Counted from the first letter of the stretch, positions 37,779 to 44,603 are shown. The stretch is DNA of 64,000 nucleotides from Aulostomus chinensis (GCA_037954235.1 JBBMOA010000020.1:12701677-12765676); one strand, 5' to 3'. The notes: generated by a model from the letters alone, not told the origin. Translations and numbers: made by a program.

Positions 37779-40700
37779 CCTTCCCACTCAGCACTAGTGA
37801 CTTCTCTCCCACACTCCGCCTGTCCAGACACGTTTCCACCACAAGAAACTGAAACTTCTACCTGCAGAAAACAATTGGGAGGATCCCTCTTCTGTCTGAG
37901 GGTTTTCCAAGGCAAAAATCCTTCTGAGACTTTACGGAAAGTATATTTGAATACAGACTGTGGGGTTGTACGTCATTAAAAAGAGCCCCCCCCCCCCCCC
38001 GCGCTAATGTCTTCAAAATCATTAGCAGTGGAGAAATCAGTCAAAATACACATAATTACTAAATATCTTGATGCCTTAAAGAAGAAGAAATCTTCTTTGG
38101 CTTCACTACATTTTCCTCATATTTGTGCATCACAAAATACTATTCATTCACAAAAGTCCCCCCAAGTTTCTACATTAAAAAAAGTGATGATATTTACTTT
38201 TAGAGTCACTTGAACAACATTGACTAGGAAACTTTGCTTTTACTGAACTGCAGATATTCTTCCTCTGCTTCCAAGTCCTTTTCATTTATTAACATTTAGT
38301 CATTAAATCTGACTTTTCCCTTTCCACCTTTGAGGTGGTGTATTTTCACTTGCACTTCTACCAAATATAGCTTTCATTTGTATTTTTCCACTTGCTTTAG
38401 GATAACAAAAACAATGAACTTCATTATTCCTATATACTAAAAATAGGAAAACTATGAAAACCCTGTATAAAATCTAGATACGGAGATCCATGACGTCTGC
38501 CCTCACAAGCATGGACGTCCATTTAAAAACATGACTTTCACCTTCAGGTAAACTGACATGCAAGTGACAAATATCATCTCCGACACTAAACTGTATTATA
38601 AAAGAAATTAAATCAAGATGTTCTGAAGACACAAGAGTCGTAATAAATGACCAAACAGCTCGCCAAGAGAAGACTGACAGCCCACGATCTCCTGAACTGT
38701 TGCTCCGCTCTCGCTTCACCTTCACGCACCGTTAACTCGAAGATTAGGTGTGCAGAGGATTGTGGGTGATTTAGGACTGCTGACTGAGCATCTACAGCAC
38801 AAGGGAGAAGTTTGCCTAAAAGCCTCTCCGCCAGAAAGTTTTCAGCAAGCCACAAATCTTGTGAAAGTCCCAAAGGCTTAAGAGACTAGATAAATACTTG
38901 AAATCTCTCTTCTGTTCACCAAAAATGTAAGACAACAACAACAAAAAAAACCCAGACAAACTGCTGTTAAGAACAGAAAAAAAACACATGACAAGGTCCC
39001 ATTATACATAAAAAAGTTGTTTGTATCTGTAGCTTAGGACTTAATAAAGGTGCTACATTGATTTTGTGATCAAGCTCATGTTGCGGTGGACCTCTAACGA
39101 GCGTCTCCTACATCAAATTAAAGATTTGTCCTTAAGAAACAAGTGAAACCCCAGACAGACAAAACACGGGCTCAGCGGCGGCGCCCCAGGAAGCCCAGCC
39201 GAACCCGTTTTGCTGATTTAAGAGGGATTTAAATAACTTTAATGATTCTATACCAGTGTCCTGTTTATATAGTAGATTAAAATGACACTTTGTGACGTTA
39301 AGGTAGAAAATGGTAGTGTAAACGTCACACATATTAAATGTAACTGTTGAGGTGCTGCTGAGGTTTCAGGTCACACCGCTCTGTTTGTTTACTGAGGGTG
39401 GAAAGGAAGGATGACCTCACCAGCTGCACTTCCCCGAAGGCTCCTCTCCCGATCAACTTCACTTTTTCAAAGTCTTCAAGTTTGACCTGCAGTTCTCTCA
39501 GCTGGCTCACTGCCCTCTCATCTGCCAAACAGACAGAAAGACAGACACCTCAGTTACCACAGCAACACAAAGGTCACGCTCCAATTATTTGAGTAGAAAG
39601 CTGAGGGTTTGTTTGTTCACATTTGGATCTGGTACAGTTGTTAGTTAAAAAATTATTATTATTTTTAAAAACCTGCTGTCATTTGTGATCTACGGCCATT
39701 TTAATAAATTTGACATCCTGTCAGCAAGTGCACTTTTACATTCAATTATCTGAAATCTCTAATTCCTAAAAAGTTTTAGCTTTTTTTTTTGTTTTGTTTT
39801 TTTTTTTAGAAATTTAGCTTCAGCTGAGTCAAATAAGACTGAAAAAACATCCCATTTAACCGCCATTCTAACATTTAGGGTCATTTTGACTTTGCGATGT
39901 ATCCGGTGCAGATAGGAATTAAACTTTCACCGAAATACAACAGAGACGTTTACTGATGCATTCCTTATCTCATCTGTGACCTTTAGAACAGACAACTATA
40001 CGGTGTATTGCTACACATCCTGCATGTGATCCATAGCGCAGTTAATACACACTTCCTGGTAGCCGCTGTTTTTTTTTTTTTGGTGTTCATTTATTTTTTT
40101 TAGCATCATCAAACAAATATAAAGTAGCTCTTACATCTGTTCAGAAAAGTCTCAATGTTTTTGTTTTTCCGCAGGGCAGGATAGTTCAGATCATGAGCCA
40201 GAGCATTCACGGAATCCTGCAAGAGAAAAGAGGCAAGAAATCGTCACATCGACACAGTGTGAATGCTGCTTTGACTGGATCAGTTAGCGTAACCACAGAG
40301 GATTGATTGATTGATTGATGGATGGATGGATTGATTGACTGATTCAATCCAGGCTTAATGGACTGAGGAAGCCTCTCTGATGAGTATCCAGCTTCTCTCA
40401 GATCTCTGGATAAGAACCATGACATGGATGACGGAGAATTTGGCAAAAAAGTTCCGCCATGTTGCTGTTCAGGGAACAAATGACTAACTTTTGGAGGCGA
40501 CCTGGATCAAAATGTAGAACCTGGATCCTGTTCTGGGTCCTTGCTTGCATGTAGCGTCAATTTTTTTTTCTACAACTCATTGACAAAGTTCAATCAAATT
40601 CCAAGCGGAGTAGTGACAGACGAACGTCTCGACTTCCGAAAAACCACCTTGATCACATTCTGGATCCTTGATCTGGTTGATAAAATCACAAGTGGGATTT

Positions 40701-42516
40701 GATGAATTAATTGAGGCGATGCATTTAATTAGAGTGTATAAAGTAGGACAAGATCTGGAGATGGAACGGATCATGTTCTGGATCTGGAAAACCTAATTTC
40801 AACATATATGATAAAGGGGAAGCAGAGATTTTGGACCTTTTGTGTCCTAAAAGGAACAAAGGGGCTTTCAAACTAAGACTGGGCATCAAAGCAGTGACAA
40901 GATAGTGGAGATGAGGGTTAGTCGTGTATCAACAATGACTAGTCACGTGATGCTGTTACAGCCCCCACCCCCCGCCCAAACTCACAGGACCCCTCCCTGT
41001 AGCTAGCTCCGCACAGTGAGACAGCCGGAGCATGTGAGTGAACACTGCGGCCTCGGAGGGGTCATCGGAGCTTAAATCAGCGGTGCCGGGTTTCAGGTAG
41101 AAGCTAAACGTCCCTGTGATTCAAACGTGGGCCGGTTCAAGACACTTTGTCGTCATTTCCACATCCAGTGTACTTGGGAGCGAAATTTAGTCTCTGTAGG
41201 CTCTGTTTTCTGGCGTAAAATAGATATGAAAGTAGAGCAAAGTAAAGTCGTCATCTTCCGCTTATTCCTACACATTAAGGGTCGCGGGGGGGCTGGAGCC
41301 TATCCCAGCGTCAACGGGCGAGAGGCGGGGTTCACCCTGGACAGGTCGCCAGTCCATCGCAGGGCCAACATAGAGAGACGAACAACCATTCACACTCACA
41401 GTCACACCTACAGTCAATTTAGAGTATCAATCAGCCTCGTCCTCTCTTGATGTCTTTGGACTGTGGGAGGAAGCCGGAGTACCCGGAGAGAACCCACACA
41501 GGAACAGGGAGAACATGGAGACTCCACACAGAAAGATCCCGTGCTGGAGCCGGGACTCGAACCCGGAACCTTCTTGCTGTGAGGCCACAGTGCTGACCAC
41601 TGCACCACCGTGCAGCCCCGCAAAGTAAAGTAAAAAAACATATTTAAAATAAAAATACACTCATAAATACACACATATACACATATGATCGAATACAGAG
41701 CGGGTGGGGTGGATGACCCTCTGACACCCCCCCCCCCCCCAAAAAAAACCCCAAAAACTAGAGTCATCTTCATTCTGTGTGTGTGTTCAGCCATGGCGGT
41801 GTCTGTTTATTCAGGGATGTGTGAGCGGGTGGGCAGGGGGCTTCTGGAACAATTCTCTATCTTTAAATAGCAACGGTGAGGAGAGATCTCCCCCCACGGC
41901 AGACGAGTGGAAATAGAAGTGAGGCTCTGAGGCTATTGTGGGACGAACAGCAAATAGGTTTGGACTGGAGCGGAGTGCTCGAGGATCTGGAGTCACTTTA
42001 CACCGCATGAGTGTGTGTGAGTGTGTGTACCGACAACAGTTACTGGGATAGAGTGTGTTTTCTGTGAGGCATGAGGAAGTAACAATAGATGTAATCACAT
42101 CCTATATTCAGCATATTCAAATGAAGTACTTGTAACGTGTGGAAACGTGTACCTGTAGCCAGCTTCCACAAGTCAAATCTCCTGAAACACCCAATCTGCT
42201 GAAGTGTTTCTCACTGCTACTGAGCAGTTGTTTAACAGGTTTATAAGCGGAAAAACAAACCCACAAAGTCTCATGCAACAAGAGCTTTCATTGTCTTGTG
42301 TCCATCAGGTTTTGGGCTCGAAATCTTGATCCCTGAAAGAGTCTCCGACCAGTCAGAGAAACTTGTTTGATATTCACTTGTGGAATCTGGACAAATCTGA
42401 ACATGATCTTGTAGCGGGGGCTTGGTTGTGTGTCCGCCTCCCTCCTGAGCTGATACCAACACAAGAAGCAGCAGCAACAATGGGGTGGCCTCACTCCTCA
42501 GAAAAGTAAAATGAGT

Positions 42517-42607
<91 letters not shown>

Positions 42608-44603
42608 GGTATAGAGGACAGGTGCTTCCCTGTATACAAACCAGGTCTGCATTCCTCTGTGTATTTCCTTATGCAGTACTTCATCTGACTCACATCCTTC
42701 CATGCTAACTACCTCCATTCTACAAGTACATAACCACTTTCTGACAATAATAATCAAAAAGAAACCTGAACATTTTCATTTCTGTGAACGCGTGATATCC
42801 TATAACCAGCTAGTAAAGCCCTTTTACATTGAGTGGGCTTATGTTGCAATAAATAGATATGAACTCAATTACTTTGCTGACCTCAATATACATACCTTGG
42901 TTATGTGTGCATTCGCTCACAGAAGAACATCACCTACCTTTTATTTATTTATTTTTTTACTTCTTCATTTTATACTTTTTCACATTGTAATGTCGGGCTC
43001 TGAATATTCGTCACCATAAAAGAGTTTACACGCGTTATCATGCTGCTGCATCGGCGTCTTCAAATGAAGACAAAATCATTTCCAAACAATGTCTTCCAAA
43101 CTGCGTCATCGTGACAGGTCTTGTCACGTGACATGTCACAGAGGAACGTAGACGTCCTGCCCGAAGTCGAATGGCGCGTGCAAATCTGTGACGACGCAAC
43201 AAACCCACCGATGAAACGTTTCTGCAGGCGGCGCCTCACACCTGAAAAGAATACCGCACAGTCGTGGTTCTTTTTGTTCGGCGTTAATCTCTGATATTTC
43301 CCGTCAACATCATTCTGTAAAATAGGATTCTTGTTTTGAGCCGTTGTAAAATAGCTCAGAAAAGCTACCGCTAGCTTCTTAGTTCGTGTATGATGAAATT
43401 ATCTACGTTAAATTATTCCAGCGTCCAAAGAAATTTCAATCATGAGGTCCTTCATTTTCCAGCTTGAAAGACTAATTTATTACTTGAAAAATAGGTTACT
43501 GATCAATTTAGCGCGCAATGAAGTCATTCTTGCAGCACAGCGGCATAACATGCGCTCTAACTGCGGCGCCTGGTGATCGTCCCACAGCCTGAGAATTACA
43601 TGGATTTTTTTTTTAAGTGTAAAATTACTGTAATACTTGATGGAATAAATGTCAACATCTTCAACGCTTTTGTTCCACAGTAATCATCTTATTTGTCTGT
43701 ACACAGACAAACAGGAAGTGGCGATGTGAGGTCATGGCGGGTTATCGCCATCTCAATTCCAGGAAGTGACTTCAGCTTCCTGTGTACAGGCCTCCTGCAT
43801 TAAGCAGCATGCTGATCATTGTTGTTTCAGAGCTGCTTGGAAGCAGACTGATAAAACTGTACATGACGATTACGTTCTTCTATATCATTCCCAGCTTTAT
43901 GCCATGACTCATCAAAATAAACACGGCTGCAATGATTATATTCTTGGGTGGGGTTTGTGTGTGTGTGTGTGTTTGCTCTAAATCTCCCCTGAGCATCATT
44001 AAATCAAACTCGCAATTTTAACATCTTTAACACTGGGATTATTTTTCGAGTAGACCATGTATATGTACACGTTAATCCAGGTACTTCCTCAACCTGGGCA
44101 GGTACTGCTGCACGACTACAGTGGAAGGAAAAAAAAAAGTCCTTTGGTGTTGTGAGTAGAGGCTTAGAGGAGTATTGTCAATGTTGGCTGAATACATTCT
44201 TAGTGCGGGTCAGAAAGAGGACATGTCAAGAACAGGGGACACAACAAGAGACAAAACAATGATGGAGCGATAAGACAGGATGAATGGATCGCCTCCTGAT
44301 CGCGTCAAATCACTGAGGTTCCAGTCGGTTCACGTGGGTTCAGTAAAAGTTAAAAAAAAAAAAAAAAGTTAGGCTTAATCTTTAGTTTTACTTATCCTTT
44401 TACTTTAGTGGCTTATACGTGTGGCTGGTGAGACTCTTATCAACATCAGACCCCCCCCCCCCCACACACACACACACACACTATTAGACCCTTGAGGGTA
44501 AACTCACCAGCAGTGTTTCCAGATTCAACGCCGACTGTGGATTGCTCAGCAGAGTCTCCAGCTTCTTCAGCCGGCTCTCCACTCTGCTCTCCGCTCCCAG
44601 CAT
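11529..44603 (-). CDS. rock2: Rho-associated coiled-coil kinase 2 (spliced gene, 32 coding exons plus a cassette exon)
   Basis: This is a serine/threonine kinase effector of RhoA that phosphorylates myosin light chain, MYPT1 and LIMK to drive actomyosin contraction; the role is known for the family. I traced exons with matching phases from the ATG at 44603 to the C terminus, about 1411 residues. Domains in order: N-terminal helix (1-60); AGC kinase (about 77-340) with GRGAFGEV (84-91), catalytic Lys106, HRD Asp199, DFG Asp217; AGC tail with a FVGFTY hydrophobic motif (exon 9); a long coiled coil (exons 10-24); Rho-binding region (exons 24-25); PH domain (exons 27-29 and 31) split by a C1 zinc finger (exon 30). 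ROCK2 rather than ROCK1 is shown by blocks such as TKADSEQLARSIAEEQYSDL and SIEEAKSEA. Which teleost copy (a or b) it is cannot be told here. The last coding piece (11529-11532) is tentative; everything from 11725 up is well supported. Confidence 0.95.
11725..12019 (-). CDS. rock2: rock2 exon 31, end of PH domain, SPR-rich tail and polyglutamine
   Basis: 295 nt, entered in phase 1 after a strong acceptor (CTCTCTCCTCAACAG). It encodes VNYDMSTAKDLLLL...QQRWVSHLLKRIPRK, the second half of the split PH domain, then a low-complexity basic tail with repeated SPR/SPH units and nine consecutive glutamines (CAG codons, 11738-11768 region). The SPR repeats and the Q run are not in human ROCK2 as I recall it. 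Confidence 0.9.
12254..12521 (-). CDS. rock2: rock2 exon 30, C1 zinc finger
   Basis: 268 nt. It starts ILYANEGESK and carries the cysteine-rich C1 domain inserted in the PH domain: HKGHEF, SCEAC, LECRRCHTKCHKDH, VIVPC. The His and Cys ligands expected for two zinc ions are all present. The donor is GG|GTCAGT at 12253. Confidence 0.95.
12662..12740 (-). CDS. rock2: rock2 exon 29, PH domain
   Basis: 79 nt encoding DKLFHVRPVTQTDVYRADAK followed by EIPRIFQ. This is nearly identical to vertebrate ROCK2, with consensus AG and GT on both sides. Confidence 0.95.
12954..13042 (-). CDS. rock2: rock2 exon 28, PH domain
   Basis: 89 nt encoding YVVVSSKKILFYNSELDREQ and ANPFMTLDI, the second and third strands of the PH domain. 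The donor is GA|GTGAGT. Confidence 0.95.
13144..13211 (-). CDS. rock2: rock2 exon 27, start of PH domain
   Basis: 68 nt encoding (D)SRLEGWISLPTKHTKRFGWDKK, the first PH strand. It is joined in phase 1 either to exon 26 directly or to the cassette exon at 13733-13951. Confidence 0.95.
13733..13951 (-). CDS. rock2: rock2 in-frame cassette exon between Rho-binding and PH domains
   Basis: 219 nt (73 codons) between a splice acceptor (TTCTCTTCTGGGTCGGGATGCAG at 13952) and a donor (CCCGCAG|GTGACC at 13732). It enters and leaves in phase 1, exactly as the flanking exons 26 and 27 require, and has no stop in that frame. The peptide is polar: serine-rich start (HSSTSESMS), basic middle (TRPNLRSARG), acidic block (DSDSEEEEEYDG), and an end of alternating Glu-Pro (QPEPEPEPA). 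It is extra relative to the common ROCK2 isoform. Mammals have a muscle-enriched isoform, ROCK2m, with an extra exon near this point (from memory); homology to it is inferred from position only. It could be alternatively or constitutively spliced. Confidence 0.75.
14172..14340 (-). CDS. rock2: rock2 exon 26
   Basis: 169 nt encoding LIAEENQVRLELQMALASKD followed by SDIEQLRCQLTSLSVHSMDSTSISSGND. This is the end of the coiled coil and the linker to the PH domain. The donor CCCAG|GTAGAC leaves one base. Confidence 0.95.
14941..15260 (-). mobile_element. Decayed LINE reverse-transcriptase C-terminal fragment
   Basis: An open frame of 102 codons on the minus strand reads, in order, IGDVIEVYMLVHRLYG, LRGNSFKLF, and NFLTLSVVKAWNELPEDV. 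This is the recognisable carboxy end of non-LTR retrotransposon ORF2 proteins (RGDxIEVYK ... LRGH ... FFSxRVVxxWNxLPEEV). Only the tail is left; the catalytic reverse-transcriptase core is not present, so it is a dead 5'-truncated copy. It lies in the rock2 intron between exons 25 and 26, in the same orientation as the gene. The family (L2/CR1/Rex-like) cannot be fixed from this fragment. Confidence 0.75.
15558..15746 (-). CDS. rock2: rock2 exon 25, Rho-binding region
   Basis: 189 nt, phase 0 on both sides. It encodes AVNKLAEVMNRRETVRGG, then EVHRKEKENRKLQLELRTEK and IIKYQRELTEMQA. NKLAE.MNR matches the Rho-binding coiled coil of ROCK kinases that contacts RhoA-GTP. Confidence 0.95.
16014..16108 (-). 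CDS. rock2: rock2 exon 24, coiled coil and Rho-binding region
   Basis: 95 nt encoding LQKTRDEEKHMNSLKISFEK then LLQNERTLKIQ. The ERTLK-Q block immediately precedes the Rho-binding motif of exon 25. Confidence 0.92.
16269..16362 (-). CDS. rock2: rock2 exon 23, coiled coil
   Basis: 94 nt encoding LEESNRTLTVDVANLAGEKE then ELNNQLKEMQQ. It is collinear with vertebrate ROCK2, with AG acceptor (TATTCCTAG) and GTGAGC donor. Confidence 0.95.
17240..17790 (+). repeat. Probable relic of an interspersed repeat in rock2 intron 22
   Basis: The segment begins GGCATCTAGTGGCGAGTTAGCC and near its end reads TTCTGGGCTACGGTAGAAAAATGGC...CTGTAGATTTA. The last part resembles 36513-36585 in this window (TTCTGGGCTTCTG...ACATGGC...CTGTAGATATAAAGGGCTC), and both recall one abundant teleost repeat. 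Terminal repeats are not clear. Confidence 0.4.
17847..18033 (-). CDS. rock2: rock2 exon 22, coiled coil
   Basis: 187 nt encoding DSLTAQLESSLTKADSEQLA, RSIAEEQYSDLEKEKIMKEL and EIKDMMARHKQELSDKEATI, almost identical to human ROCK2 and clearly different from ROCK1. This is the exon that best fixes the paralogue. Confidence 0.97.
19287..19390 (-). CDS. rock2: rock2 exon 21, coiled coil
   Basis: 104 nt encoding TLYKTQIRELKDECEERNKL then YKGAQQRLAEYEEE. The acceptor is TTTTCTTCAAG (AAG rather than CAG). The preceding 116-bp intron begins with GC instead of GT. Confidence 0.93.
19507..19576 (-). CDS. rock2: rock2 exon 20, with a GC splice donor
   Basis: 70 nt encoding EKQEADGQLKDLKDQLEAEQ then YFT. 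The next required residue is the Thr of TLYKTQ in exon 21, so the exon must stop at ACG|GCAAGC, a GC donor. No GT lies within the next ~25 nt that would keep the frame. Its length is not a multiple of three, so skipping would shift the frame. Confidence 0.9.
19763..19797. repeat. (CA)n tract abutting a rock2 splice donor
   Basis: Plus strand (TG)n; in the rock2 transcript it is a CA repeat of about 35 nt beginning five bases after the exon 19 donor (GTCAG|ACACAC...). Confidence 0.95.
19803..19987 (-). CDS. rock2: rock2 exon 19, coiled coil
   Basis: 185 nt encoding VKNLSLRLEQEIHKRSLSQS, DLKMQNQQLSVLRSSEKQLK and QELNHLLDMKQVLEKQNHEL. Donor CGCAG|GTCAGA runs directly into a CA repeat. Confidence 0.95.
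20835..20995 (-). CDS. rock2: rock2 exon 18, coiled coil
   Basis: 161 nt encoding MESTLLEERNLKLQVEGRLL, QLEKDHSMLDCDYKQAQHKL and DELEAQKEKLSEE. Donor GAAGAG|GTGCGA is weak, with C at +4. Confidence 0.94.
21328..21487 (-). CDS. rock2: rock2 exon 17, coiled coil
   Basis: 160 nt encoding EKSNQEIDLTFKLKSLQQSL, EQEESEHKATKAKLADKNTI and YQSIEEAKSEALK. SIEEAKSEA is a ROCK2-type block. Confidence 0.95.
21613..21719 (-). CDS. rock2: rock2 exon 16, coiled coil
   Basis: 107 nt encoding HISGLEEEMKEVKSSLSNVQ then TEKKQLQERLNDLEK. The donor is GAGAAG|GTTCGT. Confidence 0.93.
22596..22842 (-). CDS. rock2: rock2 exon 15, coiled coil
   Basis: 247 nt encoding LEDAAAVLQAEQEATERLKK, SQAEMQKQAQSLEMSLREMQ, EKCNKLETSKMELETQLMGV and ETEKRDRVLGTDIIAELQ. 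It aligns with the same stretch of human ROCK2 with conservative changes. Confidence 0.95.
23585..23676 (-). CDS. rock2: rock2 exon 14, coiled coil
   Basis: 92 nt encoding NNLRDQLEDLRKKNQNSQIS then NEKNIHLQRQ. QLEDL.K.NQNSQ is shared by all vertebrate ROCKs. Confidence 0.95.
23791..23926 (-). CDS. rock2: rock2 exon 13, coiled coil
   Basis: 136 nt encoding MNSRQRVEASLRQMERERAL then LQHQSAENQRKVEIETDRKR and SLENE. The pattern LRQ.EREKALLQH is typical of ROCK2. Confidence 0.95.
24039..24087 (-). CDS. rock2: rock2 exon 12, coiled coil
   Basis: 49 nt encoding (K)NATNRLDKLVKELDKE. This is a short exon confirmed by phase continuity on both sides (two bases carried in, none out). Confidence 0.9.
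24190..24492 (+). repeat. Probable old interspersed repeat (SINE insertion target)
   Basis: The stretch with GCGCGATACAACAGCTCTGGAGTGGAGCCTCC (24317-24350 region), ACTATAAAGTTAA and AGGTGTTCCTAATATTTTGTCCA resembles a repeat commonly seen in fish genomes (recalled, not searched). The minus-strand open frame of 91 codons over it is not a gene. The SINE copy at 24505 inserted into its right edge. Confidence 0.4.
24493..24903 (+). mobile_element. tRNA-derived SINE, copy 2, with 12-bp target-site duplication
   Basis: The element proper is 24505-24891, in rock2 intron 11 and antisense to the gene. The same A-box, B-box, body and (GGAT)n tail as copy 1 are present, with a local duplication of ACATGCACTTGGGGA in the middle (24668-24702 region). 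It is flanked by a perfect GACCTCTCAGTA at 24493-24504 and 24892-24903. Confidence 0.93.
25679..25717. repeat. (GT)n microsatellite near rock2 exon 11 donor
   Basis: A GT run of about 39 bp with one A interruption. It is CA in the rock2 transcript, starting about 16 nt after the exon 11 donor. Confidence 0.95.
25734..25813 (-). CDS. rock2: rock2 exon 11, coiled coil
   Basis: 80 nt encoding LQKKLHRLEEQIDHEMQAKD then ELEQKC. Human has L-TLEE.L..EMQAKEELEQKC here, so orthology is clear. Donor AA|GTATGA. Confidence 0.94.
25907..26000 (-). CDS. rock2: rock2 exon 10, linker to coiled coil
   Basis: 94 nt encoding LLKVKNCSVEDSGDSKDNSE then EKESRSDSNKE. This is a variable serine/acid-rich linker after the kinase tail. 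It is poorly conserved with mammals but supported by phase, acceptor (TCTCTCTCAG) and donor (GTAGGT). Confidence 0.88.
26001..28937 (-). other. rock2 intron 9, with repeat relic
   Basis: 2.9 kb with no further exon seen. At about 26755-26930, AAGACAAGAAGATTGATACC and GCTAACCGCTAGTTAGCTTAGC resemble the front half of an abundant teleost repeat related to that at 3444-3790 (from memory). (TTA)n lies at 28480-28503. The open frames at 27123-27703 have no protein-like pattern. Confidence 0.4.
28938..29097 (-). CDS. rock2: rock2 exon 9, AGC kinase C-terminal tail
   Basis: 160 nt encoding VAPVVPELNSDIDTSNFDDI, EEDKGHAETFPPPKAFVGNQ and LPFVGFTYFKED. It includes the acidic FDDIEED segment and the FVGFTY hydrophobic motif that packs on the kinase N-lobe. 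Confidence 0.96.
30717..30965 (+). repeat. Possible interspersed repeat fragment in rock2 intron 8
   Basis: It starts GTAACACTTTATAATAAGGTTAC and continues with TTAACTGTCATTTAACATTTAAC and CTAAGCCTTAACTAACTGTTAGTAATGC. This sequence type is very common in fish genomes (recalled). No terminal repeats were established. Confidence 0.35.
31377..31468 (-). CDS. rock2: rock2 exon 8, end of kinase domain
   Basis: 92 nt encoding EVRLGRTGVDEIKRHSFFKN then DQWTFDNIRE. The REVRLGR..V.EI..H.FF block closes the AGC kinase C-lobe. Donor GAGA|GTAAGT. Confidence 0.96.
31469..33734 (-). other. rock2 intron 7
   Basis: 2.3 kb without exon-like sequence. It holds the CT tract, a 15-bp A-run near 31960, and GGT/GT tracts (32200-32242). 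Confidence 0.5.
31765..31794. repeat. (CT)n microsatellite
   Basis: A pure CT run of about 30 bp in rock2 intron 7, next to pyrimidine-rich sequence. It produces several spurious Arg/Glu or Leu/Ser open frames. Confidence 0.95.
33735..33873 (-). CDS. rock2: rock2 exon 7, kinase C-lobe
   Basis: 139 nt encoding ETPFYAESLVGTYGKIMNHK, NSLVFPDDVEMSQDAKDLIC then AFLTD. Donor GACAG|GTTTGT. Confidence 0.96.
34082..34226 (-). CDS. rock2: rock2 exon 6, activation segment
   Basis: 145 nt encoding SGMVHCDTAVGTPDYISPEV, LQSQGGDGYYGRECDWWSVG then VFIYEQFV. The acceptor must be TCTGAAG|TCAGGC; the nearby CAG two codons later would break the frame. TAVGTPDYISPEV is the AGC activation loop and P+1 loop. The expected YEMLVG reads YEQFVG. 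Confidence 0.96.
34810..35070 (-). CDS. rock2: rock2 exon 5, catalytic loop and DFG
   Basis: 261 nt in phase 0 covering the hinge (VMEFMPGGDL), LPEKWARFYTAEVVLALDAI, the catalytic loop HRDVKPDN (Asp199) and ADFGTCMKMD (Asp217). All catalytic residues are intact, so the product should be an active kinase. Confidence 0.97.
35071..37371 (-). other. rock2 intron 4, with interspersed repeat relic
   Basis: 2.3 kb. Segment 36400-36985 contains CCCTCAGTGTTTGGTTTGCC, TTCTGGGCTTCTG, ACATGGCAGAACAACATGGC, GTAGATATAAAGGGCTCATT and GGTGATTAAACCCCAATGAA. I recognise these as landmarks of an abundant teleost repeat of uncertain class. A related relic is at 17240-17790. Confidence 0.5.
37372..37509 (-). CDS. 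rock2: rock2 exon 4, catalytic lysine
   Basis: 138 nt encoding VRHKASKNVYAMKQLNKFEM, IKRSDSAFFWEERHIMAFSN then SPWVVQ. Lys106 in VYAMK is the ATP-binding lysine and the Glu of FFWEER pairs with it. KQLNKF replaces the usual KLLSKF. Confidence 0.97.
37510..39420 (-). other. rock2 intron 3
   Basis: 1.9 kb. It holds the CA tract, a GGA-rich run just upstream of exon 4's acceptor and a C14 run near 37988. No exon-like sequence was seen. Confidence 0.5.
37740..37775. repeat. (CA)n microsatellite
   Basis: A pure CA run of about 36 bp in rock2 intron 3. Confidence 0.95.
39421..39521 (-). CDS. rock2: rock2 exon 3, glycine-rich loop
   Basis: 101 nt encoding ERAVSQLRELQVKLEDFEKV then KLIGRGAFGEVQL. 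GRGAFGEV is the ATP phosphate-binding loop. The segment before it (VKLEDFEKVKLIG) differs from the mammalian MKAEDYDVVKVIG. Confidence 0.97.
40135..40216 (-). CDS. rock2: rock2 exon 2, N-terminal extension
   Basis: 82 nt encoding DSVNALAHDLNYPALRKNKN then IETFLNR. PALRKNKNI..FLNRY is the conserved dimerising N-terminal segment of ROCKs. Confidence 0.96.
41237..41631 (-). mobile_element. tRNA-derived SINE, copy 3, with 12-bp target-site duplication
   Basis: The element proper is 41249-41619, in rock2 intron 1 and sense with respect to the gene (minus strand). Same head, body and tail as copies 1 and 2. It is flanked by a perfect GCAAAGTAAAGT at 41237-41248 and 41620-41631. Confidence 0.93.
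42524..42604. repeat. Long (CA)40 microsatellite
   Basis: 81 bp of uninterrupted CA, the longest pure dinucleotide tract in the window and probably highly polymorphic. In the rock2 transcript it is (UG)40. Confidence 0.97.
43126..43135. promoter_or_regulatory. Palindromic E-box (GTCACGTGAC) in rock2 intron 1
   Basis: A perfect 10-bp palindrome containing CACGTG with GT/AC flanks, the preferred site of USF and MiT/TFE bHLH-ZIP factors, in a CpG-containing stretch about 1.5 kb downstream of the rock2 start. A second half-like motif (ACATGTCAC) follows directly. Confidence 0.4.
44508..44603 (-). CDS. rock2: rock2 exon 1, start codon
   Basis: 96 nt from ATG (A at -3) encoding MLGAESRVESRLKKLETLLS then NPQSALNLETLL, donor CTG|GTGAGT. 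RLKKLETLL.NP.S..N.E.LLD matches the start of ROCKs after their variable first residues. The leader before it is about 15 residues shorter than in human ROCK2. Confidence 0.94.

Larger units (their letters stand above)
40217..44507 (-). other. rock2 intron 1
   Basis: 4.3 kb, the longest rock2 intron. It holds a GATT/GGAT run (40302-40340), SINE copy 3 (41249-41619), an 81-bp CA microsatellite (42524-42604), a GTCACGTGAC palindrome (43126-43135) in a CpG-rich stretch (about 43020-43260), and a C12 run followed by CA close to exon 1. No additional coding exon was seen. Confidence 0.5.
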
